From: CBDCGS01 sp965216915
GTDB taxonomy: Bacteria; Pseudomonadota; Alphaproteobacteria; UBA828
Length of the DNA stretch: 51,031 bases
Assembly (NCBI GenBank): GCA_965216915.1
Contig: CBDCGS010000006.1
Span: forward strand, 1 to 51,031
Reading direction: 5' to 3'
The notes below the pieces were generated by a model. That model was not told where the DNA came from and made no database searches. It worked only from the letters and a program-made list of their open reading frames with translations. The stretch's first letter is position 1. Every line of letters begins with the position of its first letter. Below, in pieces: positions 31,553-40,486 of the stretch. A program made the translations under genes and the position numbers.

Positions 31553-32748
31553 CAGGCGGTGAGGCCCCGCTGGACCGCCGCACCGTTCAGGAAGCCACGC
31601 AGCGTTTCGAACATGTCGGGCTCGTCGAGCAGGAAGGCGTCGTGCCCGTTATCGCTCTCGACCTCGACGAAGCTCACATTGGCGGCGACGGCATTGAGGG
31701 CGCGCACGATCGCGCGATTTTCCGCGGTCGGGTAGAGCCAGTCGCTCGTGAACGAGATCACGCAGAAGCGTGTCTCGGATCCGCGGAAGGCGCTGGCGAG
31801 GACGCCGTCATGCTCCGCCGCGAGATCGAAATAGTCCATCGCACGGGTGATGTAGAGATAGGCGTTGGCGTCGAACCGCTCGACGAAGCTTTGTCCTTGG
31901 TAGCGCAGATAGCTTTCGACCTGGAAATCGGCGTCGAAGCCGTAGGTCACCGTGCTCCGGTCTTGCAACGTGCGCCCGAACTTCCGGTGCAAGGCGGGCT
32001 CCGAAAGATATGTGATGTGGGCGGCCATGCGGGCGACGGCGAGGCCGCGCCGGGGCCGCGTGCCGTGCTCGTAGTAACGCCCCTCGCGCCAATCGGGATC
32101 CGCCATGATGGCTTGCCGCCCGACCTCGTGGAACGCAATGTTCTGCGCCGAGTGACGCGCCGCGCAGGCGATCGGCACGGCCGAAAAGCAGCGCTCCGGA
32201 TAGCTCGCCGCCCACTGAAGCACCTGCATGCCGCCCATCGAGCCGCCGATGACGCAAAACAGCTCGTCAATGCCGAGATGGTCGAGGAGCATCGCCTGGG
32301 CGGCGACCATGTCCTTGATCGTGATCACGGGAAAATCGAGCCCATAGGGCTGTCCCGTCTCGGGGTTGATCGAGCTCGGCCCCGTCGTTCCCATGCAGCC
32401 GCCGAGCACGTTGGTGCAAATCACGAAGAAACGGTCGGTGTCGAGCGGCTTGCCCGGTCCGACCATCAGCTCCCACCAGCCGGGGCGCCCGGTGAGCGGG
32501 TGCGGCCCGAGGACGTGCTGGTCGCCGGTCAGCGCGTGGCATGCCAAGATCGCGTTCGACCGTGTCTCGTTGAGCGTGCCGTAGGTCTGGTAGGCCATCG
32601 TGAAGGGCCCGAGCGCGGCCCCGCAATCGAGGCGCAGCGGAGCGCTGCGGCCGAGTTCTGCCGTGTGGGCATGGGATGCCCCTTCGGCCTCTCCATCACT
32701 GCCTAGCGCTTCGCCCGACGGCAAGCTGGATACGTTGCGACCGTCCAT
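31552..32748 (-). CDS. metX: Homoserine O-acyltransferase MetX
   Basis: 398 residues. Alpha/beta hydrolase fold: oxyanion region LACHALTGDQHVLG, nucleophile elbow CVIGGSMGGMQ, aspartate in FTSDWLYP and catalytic histidine in SDNGHDAFL. It transfers an acyl group from acetyl-CoA or succinyl-CoA to homoserine, the first committed step to methionine. Sequence alone does not prove which acyl group. The long N-terminal leader (about 45 residues before LRLDCG) is variable in the family; ATG 32746-32748 is used, with a further 25 upstream codons unlikely. I looked for a SAM-II riboswitch upstream and did not find its conserved core. Confidence 0.93.
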   Translation of the reverse strand: MDGRNVSSLPSGEALGSDGEAEGASHAHTAELGRSAPLRLDCGAALGPFTMAYQTYGTLNETRSNAILACHALTGDQHVLGPHPLTGRPGWWELMVGPGKPLDTDRFFVICTNVLGGCMGTTGPSSINPETGQPYGLDFPVITIKDMVAAQAMLLDHLGIDELFCVIGGSMGGMQVLQWAASYPERCFSAVPIACAARHSAQNIAFHEVGRQAIMADPDWREGRYYEHGTRPRRGLAVARMAAHITYLSEPALHRKFGRTLQDRSTVTYGFDADFQVESYLRYQGQSFVERFDANAYLYITRAMDYFDLAAEHDGVLASAFRGSETRFCVISFTSDWLYPTAENRAIVRALNAVAANVSFVEVESDNGHDAFLLDEPDMFETLRGFLNGAAVQRGLTA

Positions 32749-33016
32749 ATGTGGGGGGCGCCTCAACCCTATCTCGTTCGCGGAACAGCCTCTTAGTTGG
32801 CGTTTCGCGCGCCCGAAAGTCAATGTTTTCTTTGCTTTTGGCGGGGTCTTAGACTAGTGGTTCCGGGCCGACGCCGCTGGCCGCTTTTTGTCGAATGCGC
32901 GGCATGAGTTCCGGTGCCGCGATGATCAGGGGACGTCGCGGCACCCGGAGGTCGGGCGGCATCACGTCAACCGTTCATGGCCACGCGCCTCCCCTTTGTC
33001 CGATGCCGTACGATCG

Positions 33017-33925
33017 ATGGAAACGCCGCCCGTAGACGACCCGCCGCTCGATGCGCTCCGTCAGGAGATCGATGAGATCGACACGGCGATTCATGATCTC
33101 TTGATGCGGCGAATGGCCGCGGCGTCTCGTATCAGCGAGACAAAGCGTGGTGCGGGGGTAACCGGCGCGCTGATTCGCCCGGCGCGCGAGGCGCTGATCC
33201 TCCGCCGCCTCGCCGAGCGGCATCACGGCGCGTTCCCACTGTCGGTGGTCGTCCGGATCTGGCGGGAGATCATCTCGGCGACGCTCGTGGTGGATGGGCG
33301 GTTCGCGGTGTCGGTGTTCGCGCCCGAGCCGAGCGAGGAGGGGTTGGCCTACATGGACCTCGCGCGCGCCCACTTCGGCGCGGAGACCCCGCTCGTGACG
33401 GCGCGGACCGAGAGCGGGGTCTTGCGGGCGGTTCGCGACGGCAAGGCGGCCGTCGGTGTCGTGCCGGCACCCTCGGACGCGATGAGCGGCGATATTGGCG
33501 TGAGCGCCCAGCCCTGGTGGCTCACATTGGCGGTCGGCGGTGATGCGAGGCCGCGGATCATCGCCCGCTTGCCCTGGCTTGATGATCCCGCCGCGCAAAG
33601 CCGCAAGCCGATTGCGCTTGTCGTGGCCAAGATTGCGCCAGAGGAATCGGGTGACGACATCTCGTTCCTCGCGCTCGAGTCCCCCGACACGATCAGCCGC
33701 GATCGTATCCGCAGTGTTCTCGCGGAGCATGGCTTGATCATGACGCGCTCGGTCGTGTGGCAGGACGACGATACACCCCAGCGCTGGCAGCTGATCGAGA
33801 TCGAAGGCTTCGTCGTCGATGGCGACCCTCGCCTCGGCCATTTCGGGGAGGAGATCGGGTCGGATATCGGGCGGTTGGTGACCTTGGGCAGCATTGCCGC
33901 GCCGCCGCCCGTGGCGCGTGACTGA
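33017..33925 (+). CDS. Chorismate mutase with degenerate prephenate-dehydratase-like and ACT-like C-terminus
   Basis: 302 residues. Residues 10-92 are an AroQ chorismate mutase with R15, R32 and K43 in the places of E. coli R11, R28 and K39; it converts chorismate to prephenate. The remaining 210 residues look like a worn P-protein: an area resembling the dehydratase domain (ARAHFGAETPLVTARTESGV, GKAAVGVVPAP), but without the catalytic TRF motif (KPIALVVAKIAP in its place), then an ACT-like segment (SFLALES..., LAEHGLIMTRSVVW, RWQLIEIEGF, LVTLGS). Dehydratase activity is therefore unlikely; a regulatory role is possible. It is followed by hisC and the prephenate dehydrogenase gene, so prephenate would pass toward tyrosine. 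Confidence 0.82.
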   Translation: METPPVDDPPLDALRQEIDEIDTAIHDLLMRRMAAASRISETKRGAGVTGALIRPAREALILRRLAERHHGAFPLSVVVRIWREIISATLVVDGRFAVSVFAPEPSEEGLAYMDLARAHFGAETPLVTARTESGVLRAVRDGKAAVGVVPAPSDAMSGDIGVSAQPWWLTLAVGGDARPRIIARLPWLDDPAAQSRKPIALVVAKIAPEESGDDISFLALESPDTISRDRIRSVLAEHGLIMTRSVVWQDDDTPQRWQLIEIEGFVVDGDPRLGHFGEEIGSDIGRLVTLGSIAAPPPVARD

Positions 33926-33964
33926 CCGCTCACGCCGGTTGAAATCGGACACAAAGACTGCGCG

Positions 33965-35059
33965 ATGACCGTCGCCCCACATCCTCGCCCGGGAATCCTC
34001 GATATCTCGCCCTATGTCGGCGGGCGCGCGACAATTGCGGGTCAAGCGAACGCGATCAAGCTCTCGTCGAACGAGTCCGCGCTTGGGCCGAGCCCGCGCG
34101 CGATCGAGGCGTTTCAGCGGCACAGTGACCAGTTGGCGCGCTACCCGGACGGCGGCGCCCACCTGCTGCGCGATGCGATCGGTGATTTGCATGGCCTCGA
34201 GCCGGAGCGGATCGTCTGCGGCAACGGGTCCGACGAGCTCCTCCAGCTTCTCGCCCGCGCCTACGCTGGCCCGGGCGATGAGGTGCTCTATTCGTACCAT
34301 GGCTTCCTGGTATACCCGCTCGCGGCGCTCGCCGCCGGCGCGAAACCCGTCGCTGTGCCCGAGACCGATCTACGCGCCGATGTGGATGCGATGCTTGCGC
34401 ACGTGAACGAGCGCACGCGGATCGTCTTTCTCGCCAACCCCAACAACCCGACGGGCACCTATCTCGCCAAGGGGGAGCTCCGCCGCTTATGGGGCGGGCT
34501 TCCAGAGCATGTGCTTTTGGTGATCGACGGCGCTTATGCCGAGTTCGTGACACGCGCCGATTACGATGCCGGCGCTGACCTCGCGCACATGGCCCCCAAC
34601 GTCGTGATGACGAGAACCTTCTCCAAGATCTACGGTCTCGCGTCGCTTCGCCTCGGTTGGGCCTATGGACCGGAATCTGTCATCGACGTGCTGAACCGCG
34701 TGCGCGGGCCCTTCAACGCGAATGGAGCGGCGTTGGCGGCCGGGCTTGCCGCTGTCGGTGATCAGGACCATATCGAGGTTGCGCGGACCCACAACGAAAC
34801 GTGCCGCGAAGCCTTCGCGACGCGCGCGCGTGCGGCCGGCATCGAGGTGATTCCCAGCATCGGGAATTTTCTCCTCCTCCGCTTCCCGGACGAACCCGCG
34901 CGGGCAGCGAAAGCGGCCGACGCGTTCCTCACGCAGCGAGGGATCATTGCGCGCAACGTCGACAACTATCACCTGCCCGATTGCCTGCGGATCTCCGTGG
35001 GGCTTGCGGACGAGATGGACGCCGCGGCCGCCGCAATCGAGGCCTTCATGACGAGTTGA
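33965..35059 (+). CDS. hisC: Histidinol-phosphate / aromatic aminotransferase
   Basis: 364 residues, fold type I PLP aminotransferase. NESALGPSPRAIEA near the start, the DG(S)DE phosphate-site region (CGNGSDELLQLL), NPNNPTG, and the Schiff-base lysine K221 in TFSKIYGLASLRLGW. The family covers histidinol-phosphate and aromatic amino acid transamination. Its place between chorismate mutase and prephenate dehydrogenase favours an aromatic aminotransferase role, possibly with dual use; no other his gene is nearby. The tyrosine-pathway dehydrogenase gene begins three bases after its stop. Confidence 0.9.
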   Translation: MTVAPHPRPGILDISPYVGGRATIAGQANAIKLSSNESALGPSPRAIEAFQRHSDQLARYPDGGAHLLRDAIGDLHGLEPERIVCGNGSDELLQLLARAYAGPGDEVLYSYHGFLVYPLAALAAGAKPVAVPETDLRADVDAMLAHVNERTRIVFLANPNNPTGTYLAKGELRRLWGGLPEHVLLVIDGAYAEFVTRADYDAGADLAHMAPNVVMTRTFSKIYGLASLRLGWAYGPESVIDVLNRVRGPFNANGAALAAGLAAVGDQDHIEVARTHNETCREAFATRARAAGIEVIPSIGNFLLLRFPDEPARAAKAADAFLTQRGIIARNVDNYHLPDCLRISVGLADEMDAAAAAIEAFMTS

Positions 35060-35062
35060 CCG

Positions 35063-35950
35063 ATGAGCAACGGATCCGGTTTCGAACGAATTACGCTGAT
35101 CGGGCTTGGTCTGATCAACTCATCGCTTGCCCGCGTCCTGCGGCGCTTCGATCCGGGCCCCGAGATCGTCGGGTGCGCGCGCAGCCAAGCAACCGTCGAC
35201 AAGGGGCTCGCGCTTGGCCTCATCGATCGCGGGACTTTGGACCCCCGCGATGCGGCGGCCGGCGCCGACCTGATCGTGCTCGGCTCGCCGGTTGGGAGCT
35301 ACGGGGCGATTGCCGAGGCGATCGGCCCGGCGCTCAAGCCGGGCACGATCGTCACGGACGTGGGCTCGGTCAAGGGCACGGTGATCCGTGACGTCGGCTC
35401 GAAAATGCCGCAGGGCGTGCATTTCGTGCCTGGCCATCCGGTCGCCGGAACCGAGCGCTCTGGCCCCGAGGCGGGGTTCGCCGAGCTTTTCGACGGACGC
35501 TGGTGCATCCTTACGCCGCCCGAGGGCACGGCACCGCAGGCCGTGGACCGTGTGGCGGACCTCTGGCGGGCGGCCGGTATGAATATCGAGATTATCGATG
35601 CCGAGTATCACGACCGCGTTCTCGCCATCACCTCGCACCTGCCGCATCTGATCGCCTACAACATCGTTGGCACGGTTGCGGACCTCGAGGCCGCCACGCA
35701 GCGCGAGGTGATCAAATACGCGGCTGGCGGCTTTCGCGATTTCACCCGGATCGCGGCATCCGATCCTGTGATGTGGCGCGACATCTTCTTGAACAACAAA
35801 CCGGCCGTACTCGAGATGCTCGGCCGGTTCACTGAGGACTTGGCCGCCCTGCAGCGGGCGATCCGCTGGGATGACGGGGACTATTTGGAAGAGCTGTTCG
35901 CACGCACCCGGACGATCCGCCGCGATGTGATCGAGGCCAAGCAGGCTTAA
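35063..35950 (+). CDS. Prephenate/arogenate dehydrogenase family protein
   Basis: 295 residues. Rossmann domain with ITLIGLGLINSSLARVL; the third glycine of GxGxxG is an asparagine. The active-site block HFVPGHPVAGTERSGPEAGFAELF includes the catalytic histidine and the GTExSG substrate loop. The helical C-terminus HLPHLIAYNIVG... GGFRDFTRIAASDPVMWRDIFLNN is typical. It oxidatively decarboxylates prephenate or arogenate on the way to tyrosine. Coupled to hisC and the mutase, it completes a small tyrosine operon. Confidence 0.9.
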   Translation: MSNGSGFERITLIGLGLINSSLARVLRRFDPGPEIVGCARSQATVDKGLALGLIDRGTLDPRDAAAGADLIVLGSPVGSYGAIAEAIGPALKPGTIVTDVGSVKGTVIRDVGSKMPQGVHFVPGHPVAGTERSGPEAGFAELFDGRWCILTPPEGTAPQAVDRVADLWRAAGMNIEIIDAEYHDRVLAITSHLPHLIAYNIVGTVADLEAATQREVIKYAAGGFRDFTRIAASDPVMWRDIFLNNKPAVLEMLGRFTEDLAALQRAIRWDDGDYLEELFARTRTIRRDVIEAKQA

Positions 35951-35986
35951 GTCTGGTCGAGCCCGCCCGGTCGTTTCGACGGCCGG

Positions 35987-37021
35987 CTACTGAAGGGTGG
36001 CGATCGGCGGAAGCGTGCCCATCTCGACGTTGCCGATGAGGATGATTCCGTTCTGTGCCTTGACCGGCACGGCACGGAGGACGCGCGGCCCGCCATCCTC
36101 CGGCTCCTCGGCGAGCATGTTGAAGGCGACTTTGGCCATGAACGCATCCCCGAGAGGGATCAAGTTGCTCATGATCAACGCGTCGATCACCTCACCATAA
36201 CCGATGATGTTTGCGGTCAGGTCGGCCATGGGGCGCATCTGCTGATCGAGCGCGATCGTGCCGGTCGATTCCACGCCGAGCGGTCCCCAGCGCAAGCGAA
36301 ACGATCTGAGTTCCACCGTGCCGCCGGCATCGCGCCATGCCGCGATCGACGTCGCCGATTCGGCATTGGGAACCGGGCCGAAGAGGCTCGCGTCGACATC
36401 GAGAAACGCCACGGTCTCGCCAAGCTCCTCGCCAAGTCCGTCGGGCACATAGACGTTGCGCATCGCGACGGCCGCATTCAACGCCTCGCCCGATTCCCCG
36501 CCGGCATCGCCCGCGACGCCCTTGAGGTTCAGCTCTTCGATACGCGCTGGCTCTGACCAGAGGCCCTCGACCTCGATGCCCGTCAGGTGGGCGCTAATGT
36601 CGCTCACCCGACGACCCCGATCGAGATGAACGATGAACTGCCCGTCATCGATACGCCACTCGATGTCGCGCCACTCGACACCGTTGTGGACCCGCATCGC
36701 GTTGTGGCGTTCGGGCACGACGGTGAACTCGCTAAAGTTCCACGGGCGCATGCGCGCGCGGAAGGCCTCGGCGGCCCAAGCCCAACCGCCCTTCGTGTCG
36801 ATGATGCGGGGTTTTGCGAGCGCGACCTCGAAACGCAGCGGGAAGCCGACAACGCGCGTGTCAGCCGTCTCGACCTCGACGCCGCGCGCACGCTGTTCGT
36901 CGGCCCAGGCTTCAATGCGATCTTCGATTTCACTCGCGGCAATAAACCAATATCCGGTGTAGCTCGCGGCGGCGATCGCGAAGCCGCCTGCAATACCAGC
37001 CGCAAATGGAACGAGCCTCAT
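35987..37021 (-). CDS. DUF2125 domain protein, membrane-anchored
   Basis: 344 residues. ATG 37019-37021 has GGGGAGGGAG upstream and gives an N-terminal anchor or signal (MRLVPFAAGIAGGFAIAAA, then YWFIAASEIEDRIEAW). The remainder is beta-rich, resembling the alphaproteobacterial DUF2125 family: VVGFPLRFEVALAKPRI, RWGPLGVESTGTIALDQQM and a final LPPIATLQ. Function is unknown; the AsmA-like beta organisation suggests an envelope role. In related genomes it lies next to the tyrosine dehydrogenase gene, as here, but in convergent orientation. Confidence 0.82.
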   Translation of the reverse strand: MRLVPFAAGIAGGFAIAAASYTGYWFIAASEIEDRIEAWADEQRARGVEVETADTRVVGFPLRFEVALAKPRIIDTKGGWAWAAEAFRARMRPWNFSEFTVVPERHNAMRVHNGVEWRDIEWRIDDGQFIVHLDRGRRVSDISAHLTGIEVEGLWSEPARIEELNLKGVAGDAGGESGEALNAAVAMRNVYVPDGLGEELGETVAFLDVDASLFGPVPNAESATSIAAWRDAGGTVELRSFRLRWGPLGVESTGTIALDQQMRPMADLTANIIGYGEVIDALIMSNLIPLGDAFMAKVAFNMLAEEPEDGGPRVLRAVPVKAQNGIILIGNVEMGTLPPIATLQ

Positions 37022-37064
37022 GGCTCCCTCCCCGGGGATCAATGCCCCTATGGATTGCAGCAAA

Positions 37065-37093
37065 ACCGTAACCAGCCCAATGCAGCTCTTCAA
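37065..37093 (-). promoter_or_regulatory. Candidate promoter for the DUF2125 gene
   Basis: On the minus strand, TTGAAG (37088-37093) and TACGGT (37065-37070) are separated by 17 bases. The match is moderate. It lies beside a locally AT-rich stretch, 37100-37172, which also contains the 3' end region of the nrdJ transcript. Confidence 0.25.
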
Positions 37094-37172
37094 GAGAAAG
37101 CAGTTCTAACCTAAACGCAAAGTTCTCTTGTTATTCCTATTTTGTTTCCTAAAAGTTCCGAAATTTACGATC

Positions 37173-39548
37173 TTAAGCGCATTTTGAGTAACCGCAGGCC
37201 GTGCAGACATCGCAGCCCTCTTGGTGAATCAGTCCAGCTTGGCTACACCGCGTGCAAATCTTGAGACGAGTCGGCGCCACCTCGTCGTCGGCCGGGGTGG
37301 GTTCGAGGCTTCCCGTCGCGACATCCTTGGCCGGCAGGAAACCGATCGCGATCATGTGTTGCTCGATCACGCTTCCGATTGCCGCGAGGATGGACGGCAC
37401 GTAGTGCCCCTCCATCCACTGGCCGCCGCGCGGGTCGAACACGGCCTTGAGCTCGTCCACCACGAAGGACACGTCGCCGCCTCGCCGAAACACCGCGCTG
37501 ATCATGCGCGTGAGGGCAACGGTCCAGGCATAGTGCTCGGTGTTCTTCGAGTTGATGAAGATCTCGAAGGGCTGCCGGCGGCCATCCCGCACGATGTCGT
37601 TGATGGTGATGTAGATCGCGTGGTCATGCTCCGGCCAACGAATCTTGTAGGTGTTGCCCTCGAGCGCCTCCGGCCGCTCGAGCGGTCGGGTCATATAAAC
37701 GACACCACCGGCTTCGTAGGCATCGCCCGGCTTGGCCGGCGGCGCCTTAAGCGGGAGTTCGGCCTGGGCCGTGGCAGCGTACTGTGCGTGCCGCTCCATC
37801 GGAACGACGGTCGGGTGCGCCGGCGCCGCGACCGGCTCGGTCTGCGCGGGCTGCTCGCCGGTCTCGAGAACCGCGCCGGTGACGGGATTGGGGCGATAGG
37901 TCGTGCAACCCTTGCAGCCCATGTCGAATGCCTGGAGGTAAATATCCTTAAAATCCTCGAAGCTGATCGCCTCCGGGCAATTGATCGTCTTCGAGATCGA
38001 GCTGTCGACATAACGTTGTGCGCGCGCTTGCACGGCGAGATGGTCGGCCGGCCGAAGTGCCTGTGCGTCGACGAAATAGTCCGGCAGCGGCGTGGCCTCG
38101 CCTCTCAACTGGCGGAACCGGAGATAGGCGTAGTCGTGCACGGTTTCGGGCTGCCGCGTGCCGTCGGGCAGCAGCAGGTTGCGCGTGTAGGAGAAGCTGA
38201 ACACGGGCTCGATGCCGGATGATACGTTGCCCGCGAAAAGTGAGATCGTGCCGGTGGGCGCGATCGAGGTGAGAAGCGCATTGCGGATGCCCACGCGGCG
38301 AATCGCATCTTGCACGTCGGGGTCGAGCCGCTGCACCGTCTCGCCCGCGAGGTAGTGCTCGGCGTCATAAAGCGGAAACGCGCCCTTCTCCTCGGCAAGG
38401 CGGACGGAAGCGAGATAGGCCGCGCGCTGCAGACGATGGAGCCACTGATCGATCAGCGTGTTGGCCGCCTCGCTGCCATAGCGCGCACGGCACATGATCA
38501 GCGCATCCGCGAGCCCGGTCACGCCAAGGCCGATGCGCCGTTTCGCAACCGCCTCTGCGCGCTGCGCGTCGAGTGGAAAGCGCGAGCAGTCGATCGCGTT
38601 GTCGAGCATGCGGACCGCGGTCGCCGTCAGATCGTCGAGCGCGGCAAGATCGAGCGCCGCGGTCTCCTCGAACGGGTTCCGCACGAGTTGCGCCAGATTG
38701 ATCGAGCCGAGAAGGCAGGCGCCGTAGGGCGGCAGCGGCTGCTCACCGCATGGATTGGTGGCGTGAATCTCCTCGGCATAGGCGAGGTTGTTGGCGCGGT
38801 TGATGCGATCGATGAAGATCACACCGGGCTCGGCATAGGCGTAAGTCGAGCGCATGATCTTGTCCCAAAGGGCGCGCGCGGAAACGGTCCGATAGCAGGT
38901 GTCGCCGAAACTCAGCTCCCAGGGGCCGTCCGCCTTGACGGCTTCCATGAACGCGTCGGTCACCAGCACCGAGAGGTTGAACATGCGCAGTCGCCCGGGG
39001 TCGCGCTTGGCCTCGATGAAGGCTTCGATGTCGGGGTGATCGCAGCGCAGGCACGCCATCATGGCGCCGCGTCGAAAGCCCGCGCTCATGATGGTTCGGC
39101 ACATGGCGTCCCACACATCCATGAAGGAAAGCGGGCCGGAGGCGTCTGCGCCGACGCCGCGCACCGGGGCGCCCTTCGGCCGAAGCGTCGAGAAGTCGTA
39201 GCCGATTCCGCCGCCCTGCTGCATGGTCAGCGCGGCTTCCTTCAGGTGTTCGAAGATCCCGCTCATATCGTCCGGGATCGCACCCATCACGAAGCAATTG
39301 AAGAGCGTGACGTGGCGATCCGTGCCGGCGCCGGCAAGCACGCGCCCGGCGGGCAAGAAGGCGAAGCCCTCCATGGCCTTGCGGAACGCCGTCTCCCAGC
39401 GCGCAGGCCTCGCCTCGACGCGCGCCAGGGCTTTTGCAACCCGCTGCCAACTGTCCTCGACGGTCCGATCGATCGGGGCACCGTCGGCCGCCTTGAGCCG
39501 ATATTTCATGTCCCAAATCTGGGCGGAGATGGGCGCCATGCGCGTCAT
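37173..39548 (-). CDS. nrdJ: Adenosylcobalamin-dependent (class II) ribonucleotide reductase
   Basis: 791 residues. Makes deoxyribonucleotides using B12. The active-site cysteines lie in HVTLFNCFVMG (N-terminal redox cysteine) and in NPCGEQPLPPYGACLLGS (radical-site finger-loop motif). SIAPTGTISLFAGNVSSGIEP is the phosphate-binding region. The C-terminus is a cysteine-rich CTRC/CDVCTACGYSKC zinc-ribbon-like tail, usual for the alphaproteobacterial NrdJ that has a TSCPD domain (residues about 620-720). No intein is present. It follows a possible 44-residue gene by 16 bases. Starts at ATG 39548; M4 (MAPIS) is an alternative. Confidence 0.95.
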   Translation of the reverse strand: MTRMAPISAQIWDMKYRLKAADGAPIDRTVEDSWQRVAKALARVEARPARWETAFRKAMEGFAFLPAGRVLAGAGTDRHVTLFNCFVMGAIPDDMSGIFEHLKEAALTMQQGGGIGYDFSTLRPKGAPVRGVGADASGPLSFMDVWDAMCRTIMSAGFRRGAMMACLRCDHPDIEAFIEAKRDPGRLRMFNLSVLVTDAFMEAVKADGPWELSFGDTCYRTVSARALWDKIMRSTYAYAEPGVIFIDRINRANNLAYAEEIHATNPCGEQPLPPYGACLLGSINLAQLVRNPFEETAALDLAALDDLTATAVRMLDNAIDCSRFPLDAQRAEAVAKRRIGLGVTGLADALIMCRARYGSEAANTLIDQWLHRLQRAAYLASVRLAEEKGAFPLYDAEHYLAGETVQRLDPDVQDAIRRVGIRNALLTSIAPTGTISLFAGNVSSGIEPVFSFSYTRNLLLPDGTRQPETVHDYAYLRFRQLRGEATPLPDYFVDAQALRPADHLAVQARAQRYVDSSISKTINCPEAISFEDFKDIYLQAFDMGCKGCTTYRPNPVTGAVLETGEQPAQTEPVAAPAHPTVVPMERHAQYAATAQAELPLKAPPAKPGDAYEAGGVVYMTRPLERPEALEGNTYKIRWPEHDHAIYITINDIVRDGRRQPFEIFINSKNTEHYAWTVALTRMISAVFRRGGDVSFVVDELKAVFDPRGGQWMEGHYVPSILAAIGSVIEQHMIAIGFLPAKDVATGSLEPTPADDEVAPTRLKICTRCSQAGLIHQEGCDVCTACGYSKCA

Positions 39549-39564
39549 ACCAGCCTCGTCATGC

Positions 39565-39699
39565 CTAACAGGGCGTTAACATGGTCTTGTCAGTCTGGGT
39601 GCGGCCAACGGGTTCGTTCGCGCCGGCGGCGGCCTCACGCGATCCAATGACGTCAATGTTCCAATTTTGTTCTTGTTGGTCAAGTCGGGGATCGGTCAT
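39565..39699 (-). CDS. Possible 44-residue protein between plsC-like gene and nrdJ
   Basis: An ATG at 39697-39699, two bases after the acyltransferase stop, opens a 44-residue frame that ends 16 bases before nrdJ. The product is hydrophilic: it starts MTDPRLDQQEQNWNIDVIGS and ends MLTPC, with no membrane segment. I do not recognise it. It fills almost the whole gap between two co-oriented genes, which favours a real small gene or a leader peptide that couples or controls nrdJ translation. There is no clear ribosome site, so chance is not excluded. Confidence 0.4.
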   Translation of the reverse strand: MTDPRLDQQEQNWNIDVIGSREAAAGANEPVGRTQTDKTMLTPC

Positions 39700-39701
39700 A
39701 G

Positions 39702-40442
39702 TCACTTGGCGTGCCGCCGTCCCTGCGACAAGGGCGGGCCGCCGGCTTCGCGGAGCAGCCGCTCCGAGGTCTCCTCGATCGCGGTCTCGAGCCGCCCCAT
39801 GAAGACCTGGCGTTCGAGACCGGGCGGAATGGGCGGCAGAAATTCGAGCACGATCGTGCCCGAATAGCGGCGGAAGGAACCCTTGGGCCAGTAGAGCCCG
39901 GAATTGAGCGCCACCGGCACGACCGGCACGCCGAGCGCCGCATAGAGCGCGGCGACTCCGGGGCGGTAGGGGAGCTTCTCGCCCGGCGCGACCCGCGTGC
40001 CCTCCGGGAAGATCACGATCGGCCGGTTGACCGCGAGCGCCGCGCGCGCGCCCTGAACCAGCGCCCGCAACGTGCGCGAACCGCCGGTCCGGTCGATGAA
40101 GATCATCTCCATCCGGCGCGCGAAGGCCCCGTATCCCGGGATCCGCGACAGCTCGACCTTCATGACGTAGACCGGGTCGTGCAGGAGGTGGAGGAACGCG
40201 TTCGATTCCCATTCCGACTGATGCTTGCTCGCGATGATCACCGGTGTCGCCGGGATGTGTTCGTGCCCGCGGATCTCGACCTTGATGCCGGCGATGACGC
40301 GAAGCAGCAACCCGTTTCCGGCCGACCAGGTGAGCACGAAATAGCGAAAAAGCGGGCGCGGCAGGATGAGTCCCGGGATCATGACCAAGCCGATCATGAT
40401 CGACCACACGTAGAACGCGGCGGTGCCGATCGCAGAGCGCAC
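39702..40442 (-). CDS. 1-acyl-sn-glycerol-3-phosphate acyltransferase (PlsC) family
   Basis: 246 residues from the GTG at 40440-40442. Hydrophobic segments at about 5-25 and 28-45 anchor it in the membrane. The acyltransferase blocks are KHQSEWE (HX4D variant with E in the acidic place), then FIDRTGGSR and VIFPEGTRVAPGE. It acylates lysophosphatidic acid or a similar lysolipid. The frame stays open to an ATG at 40562, which would add 40 basic residues and overlap the YdcF gene by 76 bases; that start is less likely. No clear ribosome site supports either start. Confidence 0.85.
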   Translation of the reverse strand: MRSAIGTAAFYVWSIMIGLVMIPGLILPRPLFRYFVLTWSAGNGLLLRVIAGIKVEIRGHEHIPATPVIIASKHQSEWESNAFLHLLHDPVYVMKVELSRIPGYGAFARRMEMIFIDRTGGSRTLRALVQGARAALAVNRPIVIFPEGTRVAPGEKLPYRPGVAALYAALGVPVVPVALNSGLYWPKGSFRRYSGTIVLEFLPPIPPGLERQVFMGRLETAIEETSERLLREAGGPPLSQGRRHAK

Positions 40443-40486
40443 CGTGTTCCCGGCGGTGTTTCGCGGGTCGCGCCCGGTGCGTTCTC

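Noticed and set aside
32749..33016. SAM-II riboswitch before metX
   Set aside because: I searched the minus-strand leader for the conserved pseudoknot core seen in alphaproteobacterial met leaders and did not find it; only weak hairpins are present. A covariance-model search would settle it.
37173..39548. Intein or zinc-finger insertion in NrdJ
   Set aside because: Length and motif order are continuous; the cysteine cluster at the end is the normal C-terminal ribbon.
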